Shown here: one piece after another, positions 1 through 8,702 of the stretch | Layout of the letters: each line of letters begins with the position of its first letter | Numbering within the stretch: the first letter of the stretch is position 1 | NCBI GenBank assembly: GCA_027858275.1 | Contig: JAQIDA010000311.1 | Coordinates: 1-17,434, forward strand | Direction: 5' to 3' | Source of the DNA: Candidatus Kapaibacterium sp. | GTDB taxonomy: Bacteria > Bacteroidota > Ignavibacteria > Kapaibacteriales > UBA2268 | Length of the DNA: 17,434 nt | Made by a program: the position numbers and the translations under genes | Notes under the pieces: model-generated | Database searches by the model: none | What the model was told of the DNA's origin: nothing | What the model saw: the letters and a program-made list of their open reading frames with translations, nothing else

Positions 1-434
1 ATACAGAATGCAGCTAAGCCATTTTTGAAAATTCTTACTTTTTCAGCTTCAGGAAGTGTGAATTGGGTTTCGCCCTTTTTATTGATGGCTGTCGGAGCAC
101 CATTCGTCATTACAACCCATGCAAGACCTTCACTAAAAACAGTTGCTTCTTTATATTGCGCTGTTATTTCATATTTTGCATTTTCTGAAATGAATCCCCA
201 TTTTGGATCGTCTCCGGAGGATTTGACTAGCGCCAACCCGCCTCTAAAAACTGTTGCTTCGCTAAATTGAGGGTTTATAACTATCTTTCCACTCTTGTCA
301 ATATATTGGTATTCCGTACCGCTTTTAACCGGATATAGCTGTATCTCAGATATGTCAGAACCACTACCTCCTCCGCATGAATTAAGAACGACTACTAATA
401 AGACTGTAATAAATGACGTTATTTTTTTCTGCAT
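1..434 (-). CDS. WG-repeat lipoprotein (partial, C-terminus outside window)
   Basis: The frame is open from an ATG at 434-432 to the left edge (144 codons), so only the N-terminal part is present. Residues 1-20 form a lipoprotein signal peptide: MQKK n-region, a Val/Leu-rich core and lipobox L17-N18-S19-C20, followed by a Gly-rich linker. From about residue 43 there are two WG (KWG) repeat units: YIDKSGKIVINPQF followed by a F-x-x-G-L-A step, then KWGFISENAKYEITAQY followed by a second F-x-x-G-L-A step, and the start of a third. WG repeats are short beta-rich units found in many surface proteins of Bacteroidota and other bacteria. Their ligand is usually unknown. A GGAG ribosome-binding site lies about 9 nt upstream of the ATG. 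The gene is divergent from speA. The family is clear. The function is not known. Confidence 0.85.
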   Translation of the reverse strand, partial: MQKKITSFITVLLVVVLNSCGGGSGSDISEIQLYPVKSGTEYQYIDKSGKIVINPQFSEATVFRGGLALVKSSGDDPKWGFISENAKYEITAQYKEATVFSEGLAWVVMTNGAPTAINKKGETQFTLPEAEKVRIFKNGLAAFC

Positions 435-804
435 AACAACTAACTCCAATTTTTAATAAAAACACTTATTTTATTATTTTGTCCTGCTTCTCCTCAGCCA
501 TTTGAGAACAAATTCAATATTGTTGTCTTAATATTTATTCTTGAAACATACTCCAAGCCAAATACTAATATTTTAGAGCGAGCAATAGCCCGCGCGCATA
601 ATTTTTTCATTGTCTTTAATTTTACATATTTTTTCGACTGTATAATATAAGAATATTTTTGCTTATTTCCTTAATAAATATGGTTCTTCTCTTCCAAGTA
701 TTCATTTTCATAAATCTCCTATGAAATCCCATGTTTTCTTGTGACAGTCTCATATTTTTGCCTATATTGTTGTTTGTATCGATAATAATGAACGGAGTGG
801 AAAA
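435..804. other. Divergent intergenic region, no gene
   Basis: These 370 AT-rich bases lie between the WG lipoprotein gene and speA and should hold promoters for both. No open frame with a ribosome-binding site was found. The only candidate element I can point to is the speA promoter described separately. A short GC-rich patch (CCCGCGCGC) near 590-600 stands out from the AT-rich surroundings, but I cannot assign it a role. Confidence 0.6.
739..768 (+). promoter_or_regulatory. Possible speA promoter
   Basis: TTGTGA at 739-744 and TATATT at 763-768 are spaced by 18 nt and resemble -35 and -10 boxes. Transcription would then begin about 30 nt before the speA ATG. A TATTTTTG string at 753-760 also fits the TAnnTTTG -7 box of Bacteroidota promoters, but there is no TTG at the matching -33 distance. 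Both readings are pattern matches in AT-rich DNA and therefore weak. Confidence 0.3.
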
Positions 805-2694
805 ATGAGAAATTGGAAAATAGAAGATTCGGAAGAATTATATAATATAAAAGGCTGGGGAAGCACTTATTACGGAATTAATAAGAGCGGCAATGTCTGC
901 GTTACTCCCAAATCGAGCGACGTTTCAGTTGATCTGAAGGAGCTTGTCGACGATTTACAGTCGCGAGATGTGGCTTTGCCGGTGCTGCTGCGTTTTCCGG
1001 ATATCCTTGATAATCGTATCGAAATGCTTTCGCAATGTTTTGAAAATTCGGCTAAGGAATATGATTACAAAGGAAATTATTATACGATTTATCCTATTAA
1101 AGTCAATCAGATGCGCCCTGTGGTTGAGGAGATATTGACACACGGACGGAAGTTTAATATTGGTTTGGAGGCAGGTTCAAAGCCTGAGCTACACGCGGTT
1201 CTCGCTATAACAGACAATCCCGAAGCGTTGATTGTGTGCAACGGATATAAGGATGCTGAGTATTTGGAGCTGGCGCTTCGCGCTCAGAAAATGGGCAAAA
1301 ATATTTTTTTGGTGGTCGAAAAGCTTAATGAGCTGAAGCAGATAATCAATATTGCAAAACGTCTAAAGATTAGACCCAACATTGGCATTCGCGTCAAACT
1401 TTCGGCGGGAGGAAGCGGTAAATGGGAGGAGTCGGGCGGAGATCAATCCAAATTTGGGCTTAGCGCAGGTGAACTTTTGGAGGCTGTAGATATAATTGAA
1501 GAAAACGGTCTGAAAGATTGCTTAAAGTTGATTCATTTTCATATCGGCAGTCAAGTAACTAAAATTCGCAAGATTAAAACTGCTTTGCGGGAAGCTTCGC
1601 AATTCTATGTGCAGCTCAACAAAATGGGCTGTGTTATTGATTTTGTCGATATCGGCGGCGGTCTCGGCGTGGATTATGACGGCACAAAATCAACAGGCCC
1701 CGGCAGCATGAACTATTCCGTACAGGAGTATCTCAATGACGCGGTCTTTTTATTCAACGATGTTTGCAGCAAGCACGACCTGCCGCATCCGAGTATACTT
1801 TCGGAATCAGGCAGAAGCCTTACGGCTCATCACTCTATGTTGGTTTTCAATGTATTGGAGACAACTTCTCTGCCGGAGTGGGGTGACAATGAGGAAATCG
1901 GAGAAAACAATCATGAATTAATGACTGAACTTTACAATATATACGACAGCTTGAGTCAGGCAAATATGACGGAACATTGGCACGACGCTGTGCAAATCCG
2001 AGAGGAGTCTCTCGATCTGTTTGGCTTCGGAATGCTGACTCTGAAAACTCGTGCTTTGATTGAAAGGATGTTTTGGACAATCGCCCGCGAAGTAAATAAA
2101 ATGAGTCAAAGCATGAAACATATCCCGAATGAATTAAGGGAATTGAACGCCAAACTCGCGGATAAATATTTTTGCAATTTCTCGTTGTTCCAATCCTTGC
2201 CTGATTCATGGGCAATTGATCAAGTGTTCCCGGTCATGCCGCTTCATCGACTGAAAGAAAAACCGACTAAGATTGCTACTATACAGGATATTACATGTGA
2301 TTCGGACGGCAAAATCAGCAAATTTATCGGTAATAGGGACGACTCAAAATATCTGTCCTTGCATACGCTGAAAAAGAATGATCCTTACTATCTCGGGGTA
2401 TTTTTGATAGGTGCCTATCAGGAGATTCTCGGCGATATGCACAATCTGTTCGGCGATACCAATGTGGTTCACGTCGGGATCAAATCCGGCAAGTATAATA
2501 TCGAAAAAGTGATTGACGGTGAGACTGTCTCCGAAGTTCTGGGATATGTGCAATATAACGCTAAAACGCTGTTGCACAAAATGGAAAGCCAAGTGTCAGC
2601 TGCTGTCAAAAGCGGCGTTTTGACCTCACCGGAAGCTAAGGAATTCTTGGCGGATTACAGGTCCGGGCTGTATGGGTATACTTATTTGGAGTAG
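805..2694 (+). CDS. speA: Biosynthetic arginine decarboxylase (SpeA)
   Basis: This enzyme decarboxylates L-arginine to agmatine, the first step of the agmatine route to putrescine and spermidine. It is PLP-dependent and of the fold III alanine racemase/ornithine decarboxylase type. At 629 residues it has the usual SpeA length. Visible motifs are YPIKVNQ with the Schiff-base Lys99, HFHIGSQ (244-250), the phosphate-binding DIGGGLGVDYDG (282-293), SESGRSLTAHHSM (333-345), and the C-terminal TCDSDG with Cys498 that contributes to the other subunit's active site in this family. GDMHNLFGD (543-551) is also typical. A GGAG site at 794-797 sits 7 nt before the ATG. The gene is monocistronic here, with no speB or speE next to it, so the later steps must be encoded elsewhere. 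The sequence is intact and ordinary. Confidence 0.97.
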   Translation: MRNWKIEDSEELYNIKGWGSTYYGINKSGNVCVTPKSSDVSVDLKELVDDLQSRDVALPVLLRFPDILDNRIEMLSQCFENSAKEYDYKGNYYTIYPIKVNQMRPVVEEILTHGRKFNIGLEAGSKPELHAVLAITDNPEALIVCNGYKDAEYLELALRAQKMGKNIFLVVEKLNELKQIINIAKRLKIRPNIGIRVKLSAGGSGKWEESGGDQSKFGLSAGELLEAVDIIEENGLKDCLKLIHFHIGSQVTKIRKIKTALREASQFYVQLNKMGCVIDFVDIGGGLGVDYDGTKSTGPGSMNYSVQEYLNDAVFLFNDVCSKHDLPHPSILSESGRSLTAHHSMLVFNVLETTSLPEWGDNEEIGENNHELMTELYNIYDSLSQANMTEHWHDAVQIREESLDLFGFGMLTLKTRALIERMFWTIAREVNKMSQSMKHIPNELRELNAKLADKYFCNFSLFQSLPDSWAIDQVFPVMPLHRLKEKPTKIATIQDITCDSDGKISKFIGNRDDSKYLSLHTLKKNDPYYLGVFLIGAYQEILGDMHNLFGDTNVVHVGIKSGKYNIEKVIDGETVSEVLGYVQYNAKTLLHKMESQVSAAVKSGVLTSPEAKEFLADYRSGLYGYTYLE

Positions 2695-2735
2695 TGAGCA
2701 AAAAGAAATTCATTGTATGCTGTAGTAAATTGTGT

Positions 2736-2750
2736 CACCCCTTCGGGGTT
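2736..2750 (-). repeat. 15-bp palindromic repeat, copy 1 (inverted)
   Basis: The minus strand reads AACCCCGAAGGGGTG, an ACCCC/GGGGT stem around GAA. It is one of three copies between speA and the next gene. It lies 41 nt after the speA stop and could help end that transcript, although no T tract follows. Confidence 0.7.
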
Positions 2751-2821
2751 GAAGAGATGATTAATTTCCAACATGGGATTGCAACCCCAATGAGTTCAAT
2801 TCTGTATGTCTCCGGCTCTTG

Positions 2822-2836
2822 AACCCCGAAGGGGTG
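2822..2836 (+). repeat. 15-bp palindromic repeat, copy 2
   Basis: AACCCCGAAGGGGTG is identical to copies 1 and 3, with copy 1 inverted relative to it. Bases beyond the 15-mer are partly shared with copy 3 (GGCATGATT against ATATAATT), so the unit is slightly longer than the palindrome. It resembles the small dispersed intergenic palindromes common in Bacteroidota-type genomes. Confidence 0.7.
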
Positions 2837-2872
2837 GCATGATTATAGAAAACTAGAGCAGGACAGACATTA

Positions 2873-2887
2873 AACCCCGAAGGGGTG
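2873..2887 (+). repeat. 15-bp palindromic repeat, copy 3
   Basis: AACCCCGAAGGGGTG lies 36 nt after copy 2 in the same orientation. It ends only 6 nt before the long hairpin at 2894-2937. Confidence 0.7.
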
Positions 2888-2893
2888 ATATAA

Positions 2894-2937
2894 TTCATCC
2901 GATGACTTTTTTATTATATCCACAGTCATCGGATGAA
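2894..2937 (-). terminator. Conserved 3' hairpin behind the VWA gene (copy A)
   Basis: The arms TTCATCCGATGAC (2894-2906) and GTCATCGGATGAA (2925-2937) pair perfectly over 13 bp around an 18-nt loop. The element begins 16 nt past the stop codon of the minus-strand VWA gene. An element with identical arms, the same loop length and a partly shared loop follows the next gene upstream (4900-4943). No U tract follows, so this is not a standard intrinsic terminator. A 3'-end or transcript-stabilising hairpin is an inference from position. Confidence 0.6.
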
Positions 2938-2953
2938 CTGTTACTTAAAAAAC

Positions 2954-4645
2954 CTACTTGATCAAAATCACCTTCCCGCATAAAACATTACTTCCGACTC
3001 GAGCTACATAATAATACACTCCGGGAGAAAGATTGTCAGCTTCAAAATCGGCATGATGATCCCCGGCAGTTTGGATACCCTCTTGAATATTGGCGACTTT
3101 GCTGCCGATCGCGTTGTATATATCAATTCTGACATTAGCCGGTTCCCTGAGAGTATACTTAATTAGGGTTGATTTGGAAAATGGATTCGGAAAAGCGTTT
3201 GCTCGATAAACCAAATCATCATCTTTGACGGAAGAATATAATTTCCATACCGCATGGATAGTTTGAGTTCTGCAAGCATTTGATAAAAAATTGATTTCAG
3301 ATTCTTTCGTTAAAGGATCCTCTCCGGCTGCATTATAAACTAACTCACAAGATGCTTCATTATTTGCAAGTATCACGCTCGGCAAATTAATAATTGAAAA
3401 TTTTGGATTTGTTGAAGTATAGCCTGAGATGTAAATGTCATTTCTTAAAGCCTTGATGACAATGTTACTGACTGTATCATTGATCGCCGAATTCTTACTC
3501 TCTATTAATATGTCGGTTTGAGATAATTCCAAAAGGGGTTTGACATCATTCGGCAGTGTGAAAGATGTGCTTAGGGACAATAAATCTCCTCCATAATCCA
3601 TACTAACATCAAGCACACCGCCTCCGTCACAATCTGTGATATAATCGAAGTAGCAATGAGGATTAGCCGCTGTTTTGGCTATTTCATCGTAGAAGTCACG
3701 TGAAGTCGAGAGCATAACAGTTTCATTGTCGATTCTTAATCTCAAATTAGCCGCGGGAGAACCTCCGTTGATTGAAGCAAGATACATCAACGTAGAAATT
3801 GAGCTGCCATCCATTATTGTACCGCCGATTTGCAGATTGAAGATGTGAGCATTCCGTTCTTTAGCGAGAGTATTAATCTCTCCTACCAAAACTTCTCCCA
3901 CTAATACGTCAGAATTCGGCGGATAAGTTCTTTTAACGTCAGATTGATGGTTTCCGTCAGTTATAAATACTATTGCAGGAGTATATTTCGCTATTCCAGG
4001 TTTGCAAAAATGCAAAGCTGCGTGTTCATCAAAGTATTTATTATTGGTTTTATGATCTGTTTGCCATAAGAACGCCGCATTATAGTTTGTTCCGTTGCCG
4101 ACTTCTCCGATTAAATCACTCACACTGCCGATTTTGTTAATAGCAGCAAGCAATGAACTTTTGTCGCTTGAATAACCATGAATGACATAGGCCTGTGCGG
4201 CAAAACCAATTATCGCGAGTTCGGTCTCATAGGGATTCATATTATTGATCCATTCAATAATTGCGTTCTTGGATACTTCAAATCTTGATTTCCCGCTGTA
4301 GGGATCGTTTGTTGTGCCGATTCCCTTAATGCCTTTTTTCATTGATGAGCTAAGGTCAAGCACAATCACCACAGAAAAAGACTTTGTGCCGGGAGGAGCG
4401 CAAACCGGATCATCTTTATCTCTTTCAATTGTGACACTGTTCAAAGTTTCAGTAACCATTATATTGGTCTTATCGATTCCGCTTCGAATTTCTTTTCCGT
4501 CGGGGTCTTCAAAAGAATAAGTCACTCTAACATTAGGGTAATTCGAAGGATCAACATTGTAAATATTAAGAGTCTGCGCCGACAATTGGAGGCTCACTGT
4601 ACAGCTCAACAAAAATATCACTGACATTAGTAAAATTTTTCTCAT
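2954..4645 (-). CDS. Secreted VWA-domain protein with T9SS sorting tail
   Basis: This is a predicted surface or secreted protein of 563 residues. Residues 1-24 are a Sec signal peptide ending in LSAQ. A von Willebrand A domain spans roughly 88-330: the MIDAS motif D97-L-S99-S-S101 (DLSSS), a conserved Thr in GNGTNYNAA (about 185) and ITDG with Asp229, so the metal site looks complete. A beta-rich region follows. The last 81 residues (from about 483) are a T9SS type A sorting domain: FPNPF, a VRIDIYNAIGSKV step, GVYYYVARV and a basic end. Such tails direct export through the outer membrane by the Por machinery. A strong GAGGGG site precedes the ATG. VWA domains commonly bind protein or matrix ligands. 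The partner here is unknown. The gene stands alone, with its own 3' hairpin and about 300 nt upstream. Confidence 0.9.
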   Translation of the reverse strand: MRKILLMSVIFLLSCTVSLQLSAQTLNIYNVDPSNYPNVRVTYSFEDPDGKEIRSGIDKTNIMVTETLNSVTIERDKDDPVCAPPGTKSFSVVIVLDLSSSMKKGIKGIGTTNDPYSGKSRFEVSKNAIIEWINNMNPYETELAIIGFAAQAYVIHGYSSDKSSLLAAINKIGSVSDLIGEVGNGTNYNAAFLWQTDHKTNNKYFDEHAALHFCKPGIAKYTPAIVFITDGNHQSDVKRTYPPNSDVLVGEVLVGEINTLAKERNAHIFNLQIGGTIMDGSSISTLMYLASINGGSPAANLRLRIDNETVMLSTSRDFYDEIAKTAANPHCYFDYITDCDGGGVLDVSMDYGGDLLSLSTSFTLPNDVKPLLELSQTDILIESKNSAINDTVSNIVIKALRNDIYISGYTSTNPKFSIINLPSVILANNEASCELVYNAAGEDPLTKESEINFLSNACRTQTIHAVWKLYSSVKDDDLVYRANAFPNPFSKSTLIKYTLREPANVRIDIYNAIGSKVANIQEGIQTAGDHHADFEADNLSPGVYYYVARVGSNVLCGKVILIK

Positions 4646-4949
4646 CTCGGGTCCCCTCTAAATATTATTAAATATTCAATATGAAATATATGTTTATATG
4701 ATTATCTGACGAATAACAATATAGCTATGCTAATATTTTGAATTTATTTTAATTATGCTTTTGATATTATAGATATATCATAACATTAGCAAGACTATAA
4801 CTATTATACTTATATTCAGGGATAAAACCTAATACTGTTTACTCTGAATATATATAGTATTTTCTGTTGGCCTGCTATAGTTGATTCATGTTCGAGAAAT
4901 TCATCCGATGACATATTGATAATAGCCACAGTCATCGGATGAAATGTTG
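4646..4949. other. Intergenic region between two secreted-protein genes
   Basis: These 304 bases are very AT-rich. They must hold the promoter of the VWA gene (transcribed leftwards) and the 3' end of the large secreted-protein gene. Apart from the hairpin at 4900-4943 I see no feature: no open frame with a ribosome-binding site and no convincing promoter boxes. Confidence 0.6.
4900..4943 (-). terminator. Conserved 3' hairpin behind the large secreted protein (copy B)
   Basis: The arms at 4900-4912 and 4931-4943 are identical to those of copy A (2894-2937), again 13 bp perfect with an 18-nt loop. The loops share the eight-of-nine match ATA(T/G)CCACA next to the right arm. It starts 6 nt beyond the stop codon of the minus-strand 1151-residue gene. 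No U tract follows. Confidence 0.6.
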
Positions 4950-7900
4950 TTATTTCAGCACGTTCACAGCCACACTCACAACTCCTCCCGGGGAGCGCAG
5001 CACGGCACGATATGCACCGTTGGCAAAATCATCTATGGGGAAGTTGAATTCTTTCTCGAAGAATTCAATTTCTGAGCCGGGTGAATTGAAGCTGACTGCT
5101 TTGATTTTCTTACCTTCGATTGTATAAATCTCGAGAGCGAAACTGCCGCTTTCTTCGCTTGAAATATTCAAGTGGATATTGTCCTTGGGCGGATCGGGTA
5201 GCAGCTTTATTTCTGTTAGGTTGAAGAATTTCACTAAGCGGATTTTCTTGGCACAGACTCCGGTAAGGTTTAGATTCCCGTTGACCAATTTCGTTGTTAC
5301 AGTCGTGTCGCTGATACTAACATTCTCCAACACAAGCGATGTTTGATCAAATTCGGACAGGAGGCCGAAGCCGCACAGACCGCCGATGACAGACTCTGTT
5401 TCCGTAACGGTTTTCCCGAATTCAATAACTTCCACTATTCTTATGGTGTCGAAGCGCACTGAGGCGTTGGCGGCTTCATCGGGATAAAAAACTCTGAGGT
5501 CAAAACTTATCTGAGCATAGAAATCAATTTGCGCGCTTACCGGTTTGTATGTGTTAAATTGAGCCAGAATTGGGATACAGGTATCCTCCCCGACATTGAT
5601 AGTTGTGTTAGGCACGCGAATAATCATCAATGTCGTTCCGGTCCCTTGCACATAGAGACTGAATTCCTTCATGCAAGGATCGCTGACTTGGATTATCAAA
5701 CTGTCAGAGAAAAAGCGGGAATTAAGCTTGTCAAAATGGACAGTGAAATCAATATATCCGCCTTTGGGGATTAATACAGGCAGCTCCGGATCGACTGTGA
5801 ATTTGTATGCTTGATTGTATTTAAAGGCGGCTTCGCTGATGAGAATATCCACGTTGCTCGTATTGGTATAGCGAATGGTTTTGCTCGGGCTTTCCGCCGG
5901 TTCAACAATTCCGAAATCAATGCTGTAGGTGCCGGTGAGATCAATAACAGCGTATTCAGTCGTCAGGTCTGTACTGCCTTGACAAAGGTTTGAATCCGTT
6001 ACAGTCAGGGAATATGTATTGGCATCATAGACAGTGATCGAACGGGATTCAGAGCCGTTACTCCATAGATAGGCTTCGTATTCATCAAATGACCAAAGCA
6101 ATGTCGATTCAGCTTCGCAAAGAAATATGTCACCGGCAATAATCGGAATCGGCAACGGTCTTTTATCGATCGAAATCGTTTCACTGACTGACTCGCAATC
6201 GCCGGGACCGGTAACAGTCACATAATAATCTCCGGCTTGAGAAACGCTTATACTCGCCGACTCCTCACCGGTGGACCACTTGTATGCCATGTAATCTTGA
6301 TCCGTATGAAGAATCATAAGTCCGTCGTCGCCGCAAATGTATGGACGATCTGTCATGATGTTAGGTTCGGGGTAGGCATTGATATTGACTTCTACGCTGT
6401 CTCGTCCGGAACAATCTCCTATAAATTTTTGTATTGCTTTTATTTGCCCGACAGCCGGAAAGTGCCACTTTATACGAACCGTTTTGTTTTGACTGCTAAT
6501 AATATCGCCGCCGCTGACACTCCAAGTCACTGATTCATCCGAGTCGGAAACGAGGATGTAATCATATTCAGAGTCCTCGCAGACATCCAATTTCCCGGTG
6601 ATTTGCACATCAGGACCGGGATCAATTGCTGTCGTAATAATTTCTGATATACCTTCGCAACCGTAAGAATCATAGACTGTAACAGTGAATGTTGATGATG
6701 TTTTGACCCATATTTCAGGACCTGTTTCAGCGGTAGACCATATATAATCACTAAAAGTTTGGCTTGTATATAACTGAACACTGTCTCCGTAACAGAAGGG
6801 ATGATTCCCGCGGATTAGAATCTCAGGCGCAATGATTTTCTCTTCGATAAACAAAGTATCATAATTCACACAGCCATTCTGATCAGTCACTCGGACAGTG
6901 TATTCTCCGGGTTGATCAATCGAGATTTCCTCTCCGGCCAAATCGCCGGTCCAAAGATAATCATTATACTTGCTGTATGGTTCGGCTCGGAGTTGTATTT
7001 CCTGACCGCTACAGATAACAGTCGGGTCATCAGTTTCGATTGAAACTTCGGGAATCGGGTTTATCATCAGATAGATGAATTCGGAATCTGTTGTGCCGAG
7101 CTTGCTGATGCGCAACATATAATATCCGGAATCGGCAGCGGAAACATTGGAGATCTCAAACTGAGTGCCTGTGCCCAGTAACTCATTTGTACGTACTAAA
7201 TACCACTCGTAAGCGGCTCCATAAAGTGAGTCAGTATAGAATTCGGCCGTCTCTCCGACGCAAACAGGACTGTTGCTTCCGTAATCCTGCAATAGCGCGA
7301 AATCGCTCTGAGCAAACGCGGGTAGTCCTTTATAAACTGTATTCCCACCGGCATAGAATCCAAGAGGGTCATAATCACAATTAATACCGTTGCGATCGGG
7401 AAAATTAATTACGCCGAGATGCTTGTCTTCATTATTGCCGTCAGATACGTAAATTCTTCCGTCGGGCGCCAATTGATAAGAAGCCCATGAAACCGGCAAG
7501 TTGGGAATTTTTATTTCCGTACCCGTTTTCAAGCCTGTACTCATGTCAAATTGATGACCGGCAGCGTATAATTTTTGACTGTTTTGCGAAAATTCAATGC
7601 CGTAAGCTCCTTGAAAATCCGGAGCGCTGATAGTATTGATATATCTGACTATCCCTGATTCAGTGTCGAAATTGAACAGTTCTATGCGTGAATTGGAATA
7701 ATGGGCAATTGCGAGATAATTGCCGTCAGGTGAGACTTTCATTTGTCCACGAAAAGACTCTCCTCGGAGAAATAATCCGGCAGGACTTTCAACTCGGCTT
7801 GACAGACTCACTCCGTCTTTATTAACTAATATCGATAAAAATTTATTTGAATTGTGCTTATGAGCAATTACCCATACAGACTTTCCGTCAGCATGATGTA

Positions 7901-8405
7901 CGGAAGTAAGATGTTCGGTCATAAAAGGCTGTACGATAATATTCTTTTTGACAGTAACCGCTCCGAATCCAAAATCTTGGCTCATGTCTACAATCGAATA
8001 ACAGAGTCCGTCATTATTAGCGGAATCTGAGAGGGCGGGATCACCTTTGAGAGTAAAAATATAAACATAGCGAGGATCTTCAGGGTTGGGAATTATCAGA
8101 GTCGACTGGGTTGCGGTACCGTAGCCCTTAAGGTCAGAACCGTTTTTCAGAAGATTATGATTTCGATTCCAGACAGTTTTGCCGTCAGTGTATAGGATGA
8201 GATTGCCTTCCGAATCGCTTAGAGTCGCGCATCCTTCTTCAACAGCCATACCTCCGTCCAAGAGCGGTTCCGGAGTGCTCTTCTCTGAGCTAAAACGCAT
8301 ACCGGCACGCTCACCGTAATACCAAATAGTATTTTTCTCGTCAGCGATGGTATCGCTTAACGAAAATAACAGGCAAAACAATAATATTATAAGATTTTTC
8401 TTCAA
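4950..8405 (-). CDS. Giant secreted propeller/Ig-like protein with T9SS-like tail
   Basis: This is a 1151-residue predicted surface protein. Residues 1-22 are a signal peptide. Residues 27-372 resemble the propeller-like N-terminus of many Bacteroidota surface proteins (WYYGERAGMRF, then CATLSDSEGNLILYTDGKTVWN). About 380-815 contain a chain of Ig/PKD-like modules, several with a Cys near the start, a Y-x-W-S/T core and a closing T-V-T-D/G step (for example YLWTGDLAG, YIWSTAETG, YKWSTGEES, YLWSNGSES). About 825-925 is a choice-of-anchor D-type beta domain (FGIVEPAES, then GYIDFTVHFD). The end (about 1070-1151) looks like a T9SS sorting domain but lacks a clear YPNP. The start is TTG (8405-8403): an in-frame TAG lies a few codons upstream, no ATG or GTG is available before the signal peptide, and a weak GAG site sits 6 nt away. 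Adhesion or surface-layer roles are possible. None is shown. Confidence 0.85.
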   Translation of the reverse strand: MKKNLIILLFCLLFSLSDTIADEKNTIWYYGERAGMRFSSEKSTPEPLLDGGMAVEEGCATLSDSEGNLILYTDGKTVWNRNHNLLKNGSDLKGYGTATQSTLIIPNPEDPRYVYIFTLKGDPALSDSANNDGLCYSIVDMSQDFGFGAVTVKKNIIVQPFMTEHLTSVHHADGKSVWVIAHKHNSNKFLSILVNKDGVSLSSRVESPAGLFLRGESFRGQMKVSPDGNYLAIAHYSNSRIELFNFDTESGIVRYINTISAPDFQGAYGIEFSQNSQKLYAAGHQFDMSTGLKTGTEIKIPNLPVSWASYQLAPDGRIYVSDGNNEDKHLGVINFPDRNGINCDYDPLGFYAGGNTVYKGLPAFAQSDFALLQDYGSNSPVCVGETAEFYTDSLYGAAYEWYLVRTNELLGTGTQFEISNVSAADSGYYMLRISKLGTTDSEFIYLMINPIPEVSIETDDPTVICSGQEIQLRAEPYSKYNDYLWTGDLAGEEISIDQPGEYTVRVTDQNGCVNYDTLFIEEKIIAPEILIRGNHPFCYGDSVQLYTSQTFSDYIWSTAETGPEIWVKTSSTFTVTVYDSYGCEGISEIITTAIDPGPDVQITGKLDVCEDSEYDYILVSDSDESVTWSVSGGDIISSQNKTVRIKWHFPAVGQIKAIQKFIGDCSGRDSVEVNINAYPEPNIMTDRPYICGDDGLMILHTDQDYMAYKWSTGEESASISVSQAGDYYVTVTGPGDCESVSETISIDKRPLPIPIIAGDIFLCEAESTLLWSFDEYEAYLWSNGSESRSITVYDANTYSLTVTDSNLCQGSTDLTTEYAVIDLTGTYSIDFGIVEPAESPSKTIRYTNTSNVDILISEAAFKYNQAYKFTVDPELPVLIPKGGYIDFTVHFDKLNSRFFSDSLIIQVSDPCMKEFSLYVQGTGTTLMIIRVPNTTINVGEDTCIPILAQFNTYKPVSAQIDFYAQISFDLRVFYPDEAANASVRFDTIRIVEVIEFGKTVTETESVIGGLCGFGLLSEFDQTSLVLENVSISDTTVTTKLVNGNLNLTGVCAKKIRLVKFFNLTEIKLLPDPPKDNIHLNISSEESGSFALEIYTIEGKKIKAVSFNSPGSEIEFFEKEFNFPIDDFANGAYRAVLRSPGGVVSVAVNVLK

Positions 8406-8497
8406 AACAAACTCTATACTCTGCCACTACTTTTTCAAACTATGTATATTATGAAATATTCTGCTTATAAGCAACAAAATCTTAGTTTAAAAGATTC

Positions 8498-8662
8498 TCA
8501 ATTTAGCGGAACTTCTTTTTTTAAGATCCCTGTCGGGGGAGGATTTGGAGTTATATTTGAATTGAGAATTCTGTCTTCTCCTGTGGCGATAATTTCTTCG
8601 ACTTTACAATGAGGACAAATTCCTTTGATCTTAGTGCAAACATCAAGACACTTGGATTCCTC
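8498..8662 (-). pseudogene. Possible 3' relic of a small Cys-rich gene
   Basis: On the minus strand 54 codons are open up to a TGA at 8500-8498. They read as protein-like sequence with a C-x3-C-x6-C-x2-C pattern (CLDVC, then ICPHC, then KVEEIIATGED) and a Pro-rich end. There is no ATG, GTG or TTG at the 5' end, because the frame is closed by a TGA at 8665-8663, so it cannot be translated as a normal gene. A zinc-ribbon-like fragment whose 5' part has been lost would explain this. The alternative is a chance open stretch. Weak call. Confidence 0.3.
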
Positions 8663-8702
8663 TCAAGTGTGCCGAAGAATTATTTGTATTGTAACAATTT
8701 AA

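Noticed and set aside
1847..2215. 122-codon minus-strand frame inside speA
   Set aside because: It lies wholly antisense to the well-conserved speA, lacks domain features and has no sensible ribosome-binding site. It is a shadow frame.
2736..2887. Possible CRISPR array from the repeated 15-mer
   Set aside because: There are only three copies, one inverted, with unequal gaps (71 and 36 nt), and no cas gene nearby.
8663..8665. TGA before the Cys-rich segment as a selenocysteine codon
   Set aside because: The upstream frame has no start codon with a ribosome-binding site and I see no SECIS-like hairpin just after the TGA.
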